A stretch of DNA of 22,775 nt from Isoetes engelmannii (GCA_011763485.2 JAANSK020254830.1:1-22775), one strand, 5' to 3'; counted from the stretch's first letter, positions 1 to 10,836 are shown. The notes: generated from the letters alone by a model not told the origin. Translations and numbers: made by a program.

Positions 1-560
1 GATTGTGGGAATGGAATCCCGATCATGATTGCATTTTGGCTGACGTGGCAACTAAATTCAAAATTTAAAAGCCTTAATGTACATACAAAGAAACGGGTTA
101 TGTATATTAAAAGTATTACCTCCCTTACCCTACATTTAGCCAAAAGTAAGACACCCTAGCATTCTTTTACCCAGCTCTGCAATCTCAAACAATCTGACAT
201 CATGTTTTAAGACTGCAAAATTTTGATCAAGAACTTACTTTGACTCTTTCCAAGAAAACACCCCTAAATCTTTCTGCTAATAAAAAAAGAGCAAGAGAAG
301 GGAAAAAAAACCATCTGATCAGAGATCCAACTAAAAAGACTCCTTAGAAGACCCAAAACTATTTTCTTCCTATACCTTATAGGCTCCACGCCCTTCCGGT
401 GTGATTTGCTTAAATAAAGTCATCATTCTTTTGAAAAGATTGAGAGCAAAAGGCCAGGTTAGTGGCTTACCACCCGAACCAGAAAGACTGCGCTGAAGAT
501 GTTTTGAATTACAAATTCTCCTAACACAAAACCCCCTGAGATACCGGCAAACCCACTAGC
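1..560. other. AT-rich non-coding DNA, nothing recognised
   Basis: No ORF of note, RNA gene or repeat structure is visible. The stretch has several short A-runs around 280-310 and is otherwise ordinary AT-rich intergenic sequence. Confidence 0.4.
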
Positions 561-820
561 ATCAAATTGCAAATTTTGGTCTGCAAGAAAGGTTGTAGCA
601 GTGTCGGTCCAAGAGGAAAGAGGGCGGCCTCCTCCCCTGTTGCCTCCCTAGCCTCAGGCGCAGGCGCCTTGCCAGGAAATATCCGTCATTTTCTCTGTAA
701 CAATGTGTGTCATCTTTGCAAAGTAAGGTGGGACAACACCTTAGAGCATTTGAAGAGGAGGAGTTGGCGTTCCACCGCACGCATTTTATAATTGGATGAT
801 TATTCCTACATAAACACACC
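561..820. other. G+C-richer patch with short overlapping ORFs
   Basis: This block is clearly richer in G+C than its surroundings and is open on both strands (74 codons on +, 85 codons on -). Neither translation resembles a family I know. It could be a degraded exon or repeat end, or just a compositional island that is poor in stop codons. Confidence 0.2.
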
Positions 821-901
821 TGTTATACAAGTGTATGAGATTACTTGATGTACGCTTGTAATTGTTGAGCTAATCTAATAGATCGGATCCTTGGAAAAAA
901 A

Positions 902-921
902 GGAGGGAGGGAGGGAGGGAG
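902..921. repeat. (GGGA)n microsatellite
   Basis: About five uninterrupted copies of a GGAG/GGGA tetranucleotide follow a short A-run. It is a simple sequence repeat. Confidence 0.85.
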
Positions 922-1985
922 ATATTATTCAACATTTTTATGTACTACAGTGTCAATGGTGAGATTGTACTTAATATGTGTTATAGTGTAGATTTTGGAA
1001 CATGCCAATCACCAAAAGGATAGAAGTGGACAATATGAAAGAAAACATAGAATCATGAATATATTTTTCCAAATGCAAAAAGGATGAGTTTGACTAATGT
1101 GCCTCTTTTTAACATCTTACTAAGTTTTGTATGCATGTATGAATTTGTGTTCAACAATGACTACCTCACTATCGTCAGATGTGACTGGTCGATGTAATGC
1201 CAAGAACAACCACATAGACTATACATTGAAACTTAGATGGGTTTCTGTTAACCACCCCACTGATTCTCATTTCAACTCTAAAAAACGAAAAAGAAATGAG
1301 GATTGTTCGTTGGGAAAATGACGGGCGATTTCGCAGTGTGTGAGTGTGCAATCAGGGAGTCTGAGCTGGATAGGAGTCAAGCATTCCGCTCCACTAGCGA
1401 AGTTCAGGGCCAAAAATCGGCAGGAAGAAGATAATATAAGATCAGAGGAAAGGGGAAAACAAATAATATAGATGTGAAAAGGCAGGCAACTATACAACAT
1501 ATTCAAAGGATAGAGAGTTGAAGGGTCGACTCGACATGCAAGTGTGAAAGGAAAGACGTGGGGATGAGTGGGGGGGTGTAAAATAAAATGGACAAGAGGC
1601 CAAATAAAGGGAATGTAGTGGGCCATGAAGAAAGTACGAGTTGGAAGAAATAAATAAACAAGGGGGATAAGCAAAGCATTAAATGCTGGAATGGGCATAA
1701 AATCTAAGCAAAAGGACCTGAACAAATACCTACTACATAATACTACGTTCGAGGCAATGATGATTTCGTGGATACACGAATATGAGAGGGCCATGATGCT
1801 GGAACGCACTAGTTGGCAAATCGAGGAAGGTCAACATGTTGGATTTGGGTTTTACGTGAAGACGCGTGGTTCGGTCCCCTCCTACGTCAGCATGACGTGG
1901 AGCGCACGCATTTTGGCCTTTTATACCGGACCCCATCCCTTATCAAATTCCATTCATTACCATAAAAATATATTCTAATCTATAC
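922..1985. other. Non-coding DNA with one unrecognised minus-strand ORF
   Basis: The longest open frame is 180 codons on the minus strand (1267-1809). Its translation is dominated by Leu, Phe, Pro, Ile and Cys, as expected when purine-rich DNA is read from the opposite strand, and it shows no domain I recognise. The plus strand at 1270-1700 is strongly purine-rich, which explains the missing minus-strand stops. I do not call it a gene. Confidence 0.3.
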
Positions 1986-2070
1986 GCTCTCTTGTTTAGA
2001 TTCATAGGCAAATTGGTCTCCGTGTACGCTAAAAAATTTATTCTATTTTATATTCTATCTTATTATCTCC
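1986..2070 (+). mobile_element. LINE 3'-end stub (tail-only copy)
   Basis: The sequence matches the terminal part of the 3' UTR of the LINE copies at 11601-14112 and 18645-22016. It contains the same order of blocks: GCTCTCTT, CATAGGC, AATTGGTCTCCGTG, GCTAAAAAATTTA, then a degenerate TTCTA-type tail to about 2070. Only about 85 bp are present, so this is an extremely 5'-truncated insertion. The DNA just upstream (about 1968-1983) itself resembles the tail (TATTCTAATCTAT), which may be a target-site duplication or microhomology at the insertion point. Confidence 0.75.
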
Positions 2071-3783
2071 CGTATATTTATTTATATTTATTTATTTTCA
2101 ATGAAGGAAGGGAGCACCTTAATGTGCAACACACCCCATTTTTCCCCATGCCTTTGCCTCCCTTGTTCTCTCTCATATTTGATATTAGCCCCATGGACCC
2201 CTCTCCTCCCAACCTTTGCCCCCTCCTCCTCCCTGCATGTTGCATGATCAAGCTAACCCGCGGTTTCTACTGGCTCGAACTCGGCTGACTTTCGCACTGA
2301 CATCGGCGCCATTCCCATGCTCTCCAGTTTCCCACCTAACCCCCAATTCATAATCCAGACCCACAGTTTCGCCTGTTGTCAGTTACCCTACCTCCCCTTG
2401 TGTTTTAGTGGCCTCTGAGGATGTGACATTGGACCTACTTCCATCAGATTGTTTTCCTGCCCACTGCTGTTTAATATCACCACGCCATCTTGTGTCTCTG
2501 TAAAGTTGTGGTTAGCATTACCTCCCCACTCACTTTGAACATCTGTCTGTTGTCTCGTAACGATATGGATCCACCTGGATCGTTCCTAAAGCCAGCATTG
2601 GTCCCTTGCGGAAATCATTGGATAAGGTCTGTTCTGCTGCAGATAAAAATAATCATGGGCATAGAGTAGCTAGCCAGAACATTATTAACAATTGAAATAT
2701 TGTATTAGCACAACATTCCCAAAAGTATCTTATAGTGGACCTTTCAAACTTCGAGAATATGCTCGTTCTAGATCTATTGTCGTCTAATCAAGCTTTAAAT
2801 AATGCTTCCACATTTACCAAGGTCGCAACAAGTGCCTTTTTTGTTGAAAAGCAAGTTTCCCTATAGACTATAATATTTGACTCAATAAAGCAACTTTCGT
2901 GCATGTGTTTGGGTTACTATTATTTCGTCCTAAGGTTAAAAAATTAGTGAGTGGCAATCTAAATCCTTTTGTTCCTTGTAGCCATCACACCAACAACAAA
3001 GAAATTGTATCGATGAATCCTGGTCCGATTCTACTCCACCGGTCATCAACAGGTAAATTTGTGCAATTTTGTGGCGACCCAGGTTTCCTTGTTGTGTTGG
3101 CTTGGAACTGGGTCGCAAGATTCCAAGACCCGCTCCCGGCTCCGCCGGTCACGTGACCCCCTGAAATCTGCTCTCCAGGTTCCATGCCACACAACAAGAC
3201 ATTAATTAATCATGGAGAATGACATATGTAGTAACAACAATGACAGAGACTTTTATACTTCCCTTACCTTATTGGACATGAACTCTAGCTTTACTGTTTA
3301 GTAGTTGCTTTTGATAATAATTTTCCTTTCTTGCAAGTTTTGTTCTCTTCTTTTTGGATCATGGCATGACTGCTAGGGATATCTTTCTAAACCATGGCTT
3401 TATTCCTTGGGAATTTCTGTTCCATGTTTGCATGACAGGCAAAGTGGAGGTCACTGTTCCACTTCATGCAAGTCCATGCATGTGCTCGGCATTTCTGACT
3501 TTCAGTAGACCATGGTGCATGTTCCGTGCAGAGGAAGAGCCGTGTCATGCGCGTCGACCTTACGAGACCCGATCCTGATCCATGTAGCCATGAAGAAATG
3601 TTGACAAGATCAGGAGTAATATAAAATGATAAAGGCAGTTAAAGTGGGCATTGCTTAGTTGCAAAGGGAAGAGCCTGGGCAGTGTCCTATATGCTGAGGA
3701 TTCAATGATGAAATAGAGGAGGAACATGCATGCATGCAGAGTAAAAGCAAGGGGAAAAAAACAACAGGGAAAAGTTGGGAAAA
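2071..3783. other. Non-coding DNA, no recognised gene
   Basis: It holds pyrimidine-rich stretches (2130-2240, 2300-2400) and several short ORFs (98 codons at 1992-2288 +, 85 at 2899-3156 +, 97 at 3560-3853 -), none with a recognisable domain. A run of about 56 open codons ends near 2863 on the plus strand, also without a family match. A degraded mobile element is possible but cannot be shown. Confidence 0.3.
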
Positions 3784-3839
3784 GATGAGAGAGAAAGGGG
3801 CGAAAAAGAGGGATGAGAGAGAAAGGGGTGAAAAGGGGG
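3784..3839. repeat. 28-bp tandem repeat, two copies, purine-rich
   Basis: GATGAGAGAGAAAGGGG occurs at 3784-3800 and again at 3812-3828, each followed by a G+A-rich spacer, giving a 28-bp period. It lies in a longer purine-rich strand running from about 3700 to 3840. Confidence 0.8.
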
Positions 3840-3843
3840 GCCT

Positions 3844-4075
3844 TTGTTTGCATGCGAGTGCCTTAAATGTCAAACGCCGTCGTGTTTGAGCCAAAAATAA
3901 ATACACGGTGTTTTTTTGGACTGGACTTAACCGATTTTTTCCTTCTTGACGTGTTAAAGCCATATAGAAAAAAAAAACATACGGTGTTTTCGTGGACAGC
4001 GAATTTTTTTCATGTAAGGCCGGCTCAAACACGACGGCGTTTGTTATTTATGGTGCTCGGTTTGCATGCATGCAA
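3844..4075. mobile_element. Foldback / MITE-like element with perfect 22-bp inverted arms
   Basis: The 22 bases at 3871-3892 (starting CAAACGCCGTCG) are the exact reverse complement of 4022-4043 (ending CGACGGCGTTTG). The arms extend imperfectly outward: TAAATGT before the left arm pairs with TTATTTA after the right arm, and GCATGC blocks lie at 3850-3855 and about 4065-4072. The core is 173 bp and codes for nothing. Inside it, a 17-bp block (3905-3921) recurs directly at 3981-3997 with two mismatches. This fits a non-autonomous DNA transposon or foldback element. The superfamily cannot be given because no clear target-site duplication is visible. The predicted transcript would form a hairpin. 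Confidence 0.65.
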
Positions 4076-4297
4076 GGTGCCTAGAGGACGTAAAAACCTA
4101 ACCCTAAGTGGAGATTCGCCTGGCAAAAATGAGTAGCTAGCCGGCCTATTAGGGTGTCTACGTGTGCAAAAAGAATGATAGCCGCATGCGAGACCCCGAT
4201 ATGCGTGCCACGTTGTCTCGACGTAGAGAGGAAAGCTGACGCATCAATGCACGCGCACACATGGGCACATCATGGCTGTTTTTAAACCCTCAAAATA
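4076..4297. other. Non-coding DNA
   Basis: Nothing recognisable. There is one CCTAACCCTAA string at about 4097, a telo-box-like motif that is too short to interpret. Confidence 0.3.
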
Positions 4298-4388
4298 AAA
4301 AAGTTACCCCGCTTCAAAAGTTTACCTCCCCGTAAAAAGCAAAAGTTACCCCCTTGACACTTCAACAACATCAAAAAGTTACCCCCCT
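4298..4388. repeat. Four-fold AAAAGTTACCCC motif array
   Basis: An A-run followed by GTTACCCC or a close variant occurs four times on the same strand, near 4299-4310, 4317-4331 (variant GTTTACCTCCCC), 4341-4354 and 4373-4387. The start-to-start spacings are irregular (about 18, 24 and 32 bp), so this is motif reiteration rather than a clean tandem array. Confidence 0.6.
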
Positions 4389-5253
4389 CGCTTTCCCACG
4401 CATTGGTATTTTCCATCATAACCATTTATCCTTCCTTTCCTTACCCATGGTTCGACCCTCATTCTTGGCCCCCCAAGATTCTTCATACCCCCCCTTGTCT
4501 ATGCGCAATATTCCTTGATGCAAGATGAAGACATCCCCCCAGCTTTGTCCCTGTCGTGCTTGACCCGCAGATGCGTCATTGCCGGCCAAAAAGTGCTCCC
4601 TGGCCCAGTCAGTTATCCCAGTAGCTTCCCTCTGTTTTACACGGCGTCCCTAGCCGAATTGTGACAACAATCAGATGCCATGACAACTGCCTAAGTTACT
4701 GTCGCTGCCAGTAGTCTCATTCCTATGTTTCATGAGGAATTCTGATATCTGAACCTTGGTGCTTCAGTCTTACGCGTGAAATTGTCTTCAATTATGAGTT
4801 TAGAATTTGCTTTACCACGTTATGAACACTTTTGCAGAAAGAGATAGATTAATTGATTAGTCTGGGCTTGTACTTTGAACGTTACAATTATAATGACAAG
4901 CCCCCATGCCACATTCTCTACTCAAATGGTATAAAATCTCTTCTGAACACTAATGCAGATTTGGATATGTTCTCTATATTACGTTTTTCCCATAACTTAA
5001 CTTCTTCTCTTAAGTTATCATATTCAAAGTTTGATGAGATTGTAAGTGTCTGATTTCATCATGTGCAGCCTGACAAACTTGGACTAATATGGAAGATAAA
5101 CATTTGTACAAACATATTTTATGAACAGAAGACTGGATTTTTAACCTCTTCTGAGTCCTAATCTCCAAAATAAGTTATTAAGAGCAAGCAAAAGAACTTA
5201 AAAATTTTAAGTAGAATGGTATGTTTCTAATCAATAATTAAAGTCAAAGTAAC
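4389..5253. other. Non-coding DNA, nothing recognised
   Basis: Only short ORFs are present (66 codons at 4853-5053 +) and none has a recognisable domain. Composition moves from C-rich (4390-4640) to AT-rich. Confidence 0.3.
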
Positions 5254-5463
5254 GATGAGAGATTATAAGGAAATCCATAATTTATTGGTTGTAAAGAAAA
5301 ACACCCGTGTTTACCCTATTAATTTGAATCTTAATTTTCTACTTAACCAGATATATTCGATGAGAGATTATAAGAAAATCCATAATTTATTGGTTGTAAA
5401 GAAAAACACCCTTGTTTGCCCGGTCAATTTGAACCTTAATTTTCTACTTGACCAACTATAATG
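5254..5463 (+). repeat. 105-bp tandem duplication, in frame in a 68-codon ORF
   Basis: Unit 1 (5254-5358) and unit 2 (5359-5463) are about 90% identical. The 105-bp unit is a multiple of three, so the ORF at 5255-5461 reads a 35-residue unit twice (beginning MRDYKEIHNLLVVKKNT, then MRDYKKIHNLLVVKKNT). Several differences change amino acids (R/L, Y/C, I/V, N/D), so purifying selection is not evident. The predicted peptide is not one I recognise, and there is no upstream coding context or splice evidence. I treat it as a tandem duplication first and as coding only as a possibility. Confidence 0.8.
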
Positions 5464-6888
5464 TATCCCCAATGTGTGGATTATGTAGAAATTTCTTATT
5501 GTAGCTTCTTGCATCCTAGCTTGCCAATTCTAATTTAGGGATCAAACCCTACAATCAAGAAGAAGAAAACCACATGGACCGAACTGTTGTATGCCCTAGT
5601 TCAGTTTTACTACTGTTCATGGCCGAGAATGAGCCGTCAATTTTTGACGAGCTTTATAGCCATCCCCTTCATGGATCGTCACATCTTTGTTGCTTTTGTA
5701 TGGGATCAAACACGCGAAGAAAAGATAGGTGAATCTATGCTTGATTATACCCTATTATTTTATCATTAGCTTTTTATTTCTTTTTGTGGTGTGTTTTTCT
5801 AGGTCCCCTCAACATGCAAGTGATTAAATATACATGATATGATGTAAACTCCCTTTCCCAAGCCTCCAACACCAACGCAAACACCCCCACATACGTGCTC
5901 CCATCATGAATGATCCAGTTCTTTCTGTTGCCTCGTGAAATCGCGAGTAAAGTGACCTTGTTTTATTGTAATCTTCCCCTCCCAAGACGTTTGGTACATT
6001 ATGAACATTGTTAGATCTCCCTCTCCATCCATTGTTCTCCTTGTACCCTTTTCTTAATGCACTTCATGATTGTTGCCACTCAAAGAACTAGGTATTTTAC
6101 TCAAAGTTGTCCTCAATTATTACACTTGTATTGTTTAATGTATGTTGGTACACGAGCATGATGTACCTTGACATTGGAGTGTGAATTGATTCATCTCTCG
6201 ATTTTCAGAAGGAAGCACAACTGTTGCTGCAGAATTTGCCTTATCTTAGTAAACGATGTGACGTCTACTATACAGAGACAAGATAGTATTGCAACTAGAA
6301 TACAAATTCGCATTAGTAAAAGTGCACAGATATCAACAATATCTAACATGTCATAAAACTCCAAGGATCAGATAGCACAATGTCATTGAAACATGTAGCA
6401 AGTGCACATAACACTATGTTGATTGGCCGGCAAATTTAGTTTCTAGCTACGTGTTCTTTTATCAACATTACGTTGTTAAGTGTGTTGTCTTCTAATCATC
6501 TGGGAGAAGCTACCCGCGTATTACATGCATGTTAAATCAATGTTATAATAAGTCAAGGCAATAGAGATGTTGAAGCAAATCAAGGTTAAGGCTTGGGATG
6601 TCAATGAATCTATTCATGACCGCCAGCTGTGCCTTTCTTTTATACATGCAAAACCGTATTTTATTGCATGTATTACTCTTTCTTTGATGCGTCCAATGTA
6701 TCCAAAAGCATCCATACACAACTCATTGTGCTATGCAATAAAGACATCCTATCTTCAATTCAATCATTGTACTATATCCGATAAAGAATACGATAAAGAA
6801 TATGAATTGCTTAACATCCAAACTTGTGTAAACTAATGAAGTTTTTTTTCATGCAATGCATAAATGGTATGTTTCAAATCATAAAAAA
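5464..6888. other. Non-coding DNA with one small candidate ORF
   Basis: No recognisable gene. A 37-codon ORF at 5619-5732 (+), starting MAENEPSIFDELYSHPLHG, ends at AGGTGA, which also looks like a splice donor (AG|GTGAAT). A pyrimidine tract ending in CTAG at about 5790-5803 could serve as an acceptor. This is suggestive of a lone first exon but unsupported. Other ORFs (60-89 codons) have no family resemblance. Confidence 0.2.
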
Positions 6889-8530
6889 TACAAAAGATAT
6901 AGTCCAAAAATTGCAGAAGAATGTACAAGACTTGGATTTAGCAAACTACTATTACAAGAAAACCCAACTCGAGAATGTAATATTTGTTTTGCTAAGTAGC
7001 CAAATGTGCTTTTTATGTACCACTTTAACTTGCTGGTTCTCAATCTCCAACCTTCCTCCTGACTTGTTGGTCCCCGAGTTCCCCATTAACATTGCTAATG
7101 GTTTGGGTACCCATTTGGCCCAGTCCATTGTTGATGGGACAAAGATCTATGTGTCACTTCCCCTTGGTCACGCATTGCCAAAGAGTCTGTTTTGATTAAA
7201 AGTGGCCTTATGTTTCTTAAGTTTGATTTGAAATTGCTTAATGGTCCTTAGCTTGCTCTATTATTTCCTCAGTTAGCAATGTTTGCAAACTTTCGAGCTA
7301 AGAGGGATCGTCATGTTGTTGTCCCATACATGCCCATACCCTCTATCGCCACACCTCCTGCGTCTATCCCCAATACCTCTACACAACCCACGTCTCCTCC
7401 TCAGCCCATGTCTTGTGTACATACAACAAATGTGGCGTCTGTTGCTCCTTCCCCTCCTACAAAGACCCGTGACCACCTTTTTGATGATGCTGCTACAGCC
7501 AATTGCACTCAATTCAAATAGAACAAGAGTGGGAAGAAAGAGCTCACGCAGGATGGACTAAAGTTAGTCTGAAAAAAGCCGCAAAAAGTTTCCACACAGG
7601 TGAAGCAACAACAAAAAGCATTATGAACACCGCCCTTCTTGGGTGTTCCCAAAATAAAAGAGAACAAACTAAGCAGCAGATTCTTTGTTCGTTGTAATGA
7701 GCCCTTTTGCATGAAACGATGATGAATTAGTACGTGACGAATTACACTCTTGATGAATATTTCTGCAAAATTGAGTTATTATATATTTTTAGTAATGGCT
7801 CCATAATCAACGGCATTACAAATTCAGTAAGTGTTAACCTGCTTTTCTTTATTGAGCATGGTTGCAGTTGCAGGCATGGGGGCAACCATTGCACTTTGAC
7901 AAACAAAGCGAGCTCTCATAAACAGCTGGCCTCTTGACTGTTACCCTGCTTGAATGACACAAGGCCTGCAAAGCAACCATTGCTGCTGTTGCAAATGCAC
8001 CTGTTTACAATAAACTGGCCTACTGGTTCACATTTTCCCAATCAAGGAAGTTGAAACAGGCTGCCAATAATTCAGCAATTGTATTTTAGATTTGCAACCA
8101 TAGAGTCTCTTTGGTGGAGGATGCTACATGTATGAATATAATTCATCCGATCGCATATCTCAATTTGCAACGAAATGCATCAAAACCTCTTCCCACCAGC
8201 TCTAGTATAGAATTGCCCTCCTACCTGCTTTCATGCTCCCATTCTGACCTGCTCTATTTAAAATTCCTTATACATATTGCTTTTCGAAAAAGAAAAAAAA
8301 GCCTTAAAAAACATTTTCTCTCTTCTTTAGAGTTGTAGAATAGAAAAATATGGTAAATTTGGAGACAAAACCTTCTCCAACATTCTATTCCAGGAATATC
8401 AGTAGCAGTTGCATGACGTAAGAGCTATCATAAGTTCAAAGGTGATGTGATCTGATCCTAACTCGTAGTAGATCAAATAAAAAAATGGAAGGAAGTCGTG
8501 CAACTTTTGGCCGTATTAATCTGCTTATGA
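6889..8530. repeat. Dispersed repeat, copy A
   Basis: Much of this stretch matches 14190-15345 in the same orientation. Matching blocks are 6893-7005 with 14195-14305, about 7584-7755 with 14441-14605, 7833-7875 with 14620-14663, about 7975-8010 with 14665-14695, and about 8015-8530 with 14752-15345. By eye they are roughly 80-90% identical. Copy A has extra segments at about 7006-7583, 7760-7832 and 7880-7975, and lacks about 65 bp present in B near 14690-14750. No terminal repeats or long ORF identify the family. It could be an old segmental duplication or a mobile element whose ends I cannot place. Confidence 0.8.
7015..7590 (+). pseudogene. Possible LINE ORF1 (DUF4283-like) fragment
   Basis: The plus-strand frame ending at 7195 contains ISNLPPDLLVPEF, then IANGLGTHL, then a segment ending GHALPKSLF. 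This order resembles the second half of the DUF4283 domain found in ORF1 proteins of plant LINEs (W-R-L-P-x-LP, then an IG-LG stretch, then a hydrophobic strand ending in LP-x-x-I). An 80-codon Pro/Ser/Thr-rich ORF follows at 7279-7521, like a linker, and then a short stretch containing GWTKVSLKK (about 7549-7575), reminiscent of the W-x-x-V-x-x-K-K ends of ORF1 linkers. No zinc knuckle is seen and the frame is interrupted. The segment is absent from copy B at the matching place. The resemblance is by eye and only moderate. Confidence 0.3.
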
Positions 8531-10754
8531 CCCACAATGCTCTAACATTCGGGGTTCCTAGAGAAGCCGCCTAGTTTATTGCGTGCATAATAGTTGATTG
8601 ATCCCTTTCTTTAAAAGCTCATCTAACAGATATTGATAAAGGCAGCCAAAAGGTGGCTTGATTAAGTTAATGTCTACAGCCTAACATGTGTGTAATAGCA
8701 GATACTAGATTAGGTTTCCAGTTTCTGAAGTTTCTTAACGCCTTGCTTTTTTCATAGAACCACTCTTTCACAAGGATCCATCCCAACTGGTAAAGTTATG
8801 CATCTAGATTTCTGATAGCTTGTGCATGCAGAATCGTCTGTGGGAAAAGGTCATAATAGCAGCCTATGCAGATTCAATATTTTAAAACAACGTAAAAAAG
8901 AAACTATTTCTACATCACATGAATGGATGTAACAAATTTATGCCAAATCTGGTTGGCAGCATCAGTTGTAACAGAAGCAATATTCTAACTCTTCATTACC
9001 ATTATCATTTCTGCATGGAAATTCTTGTTCCTTTCTTTGGACAACTCTTTTGGCATTGCTTGAAACTAGCTTTCCTTCCTAGTACAACCTCAACTCTTTT
9101 GCCTGCAGCAGCAAACTAATCAGACTCGAGTGTTCCTATAGCCTTCAATCCCTGGTCAATTACCTTCTAGTTTGTGCATGAATATGGATGTACAAGGCTT
9201 TATCAATATATAACTCATTTGATTTGCAAATGGATTCAAATTCAAGTTATCTGCAAAATACTGAAGAAAGAGAGACATTGTATGAACTTTCAAGTCAGAC
9301 GAAATAAGAAAAGTACCTATTGGCACCCAAGGATTGTGTTGTTTTTTCTCCTTCTCAAAAGTATACTCACCCCGGGAACTTCCCGTTTAGTTGCCATGTT
9401 TTCCCCTTCCACCTAGAGCTCATAAGCTGGTTCAGAAAATAGATATAAATGCACACAGCAACGCTCACGGTGAACTTCATAACTGGAATGGCAGTTGCAG
9501 ATTTGATATAGGGATGATCCCAGGAGATAACTTCATCCAGTTGAGATTTGCATAATACATTTGGGTAAAGGATTTTTCATGGAAAATCACCTGCGGGACG
9601 ACTCTTGTGTTATAAAGTCCTTATAGATCAGGAACGCCAAAACTGCTGGAAGAAAATGCATATCCAAGTTCCAAGCTAGAACGCGAATACGCTAATGCTT
9701 TTCTCAAATTCTTATCCTGCCAAGCTTCTTCTTCCTAAACAGTAAAAAAACGTCAAAATTTCATTTGGCGATTCTAAAATTGATTCCCAAAACTGAAGCT
9801 AAGGCCTAACATAAATGATCAAACATCAAAAGATCAAACTGCCTACCTGCAACAAGAAAGCTCGCATCAGTTGTACCCTAATCCTTGTTATCTCATTCTT
9901 CGACTTCAAAATTTCAGAATTATATTAAATATATAAGTGCTGGAAAACATTAAGCAATAACGTGGCCGAAGTGCCAAACCATAGTTTTATAACACATGTC
10001 TACTCTAATTGCTCATGTCAACTCTAATCGTTTTTGGGTTGCCTTAGGAGGCAGCCCTCTTGCTGATGGGAGGACTCTAGAAGGTCTAGATTTAGTTTGA
10101 GTGTAATATTCTACAGATTATTTTAAAATATATTTGATTATACGGCTGAGATTGTTTGGGCTTGTTTTGGGTGAAATCCACACTTTGACGGTACAAATTT
10201 TAGATGGCATATATCTGAAGGTGGAAATGCGATTTGATATTTGGGCATCGGCATGGCAGTGGGCCGTGGCGGCAGAAGCCGAAGCAGGGGAAGCGGGATC
10301 CTACAAACAGTCTCACAGCCTCATTAAATAGCGAGCATAGACATCTTTCTCTACTAATCTAATGTTCATCTTCCTCTACTGCATCCATTTGTTTATATTC
10401 ATATTCTTGCAAGCAAAGGAAGGTTAAGAAAAAGAAACCCCGGCAAAGAAGAATGGAGAGGAAGCAAAAATCTTTTACTGTTCTAGGGGAGAATGCCCTT
10501 CTTTCGCTCGACGCCCTTTTTCTGACCATCTTTTGCCCCTTTTTTCCCCACCCTTGACCTTTGTTACGCCCACTTCTTTCTCTGTTTCATCATATAGACA
10601 TCCGACGGAATTTTGCGACGGAGGAGGAGTTTTGTAGGTTATAGTCGATAAAGCAATCTCTCCAACAAGCTGTGTATAAGGCCATTTTATAAACAAAAAG
10701 AAGTAGCAAAAACACATACTAGTATTTGATGGAATTGATGGATCTTCAGTTGAA
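8531..10754. other. Long non-coding stretch, nothing recognised
   Basis: About 2.2 kb with no ORF over 80 codons, no tRNA-like fold and no repeat structure that I can see. The longest minus-strand ORF (10475-10717, 80 codons) reads through a pyrimidine-rich stretch and has a basic, low-complexity translation, so I do not call it. Confidence 0.35.
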
Positions 10755-10822
10755 GGTTAGGACATTTCTTTCATCCTCAATTTTCAGTGGTTAGGACATT
10801 TCTTTCATGCTCAATTTTCAGT
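10755..10822. repeat. 34-bp tandem repeat, two copies
   Basis: The units at 10755-10788 and 10789-10822 are identical except for one base (CATCCTC versus CATGCTC). The pair lies 14 bp from the pentanucleotide tail of the LINE stub at 10837-11075. Confidence 0.9.
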
Positions 10823-10836
10823 TGTAGCAATATAGA

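Noticed and set aside
1267-1809. 180-codon minus-strand ORF
   Set aside because: The opposite strand is purine-rich, which removes stops on this strand; the translation is Leu/Phe/Pro/Cys-rich without any domain or splice context.
4090-4105. CCTAACCCTAA, telomere-like string
   Set aside because: A single copy. Such telo-box strings are common in plant DNA and do not show an interstitial telomere.
4448-4465. GGTTCGACCCTC resembling a tRNA T-arm
   Set aside because: The stem does not pair and no D-arm or anticodon arm lies upstream at the right distance.
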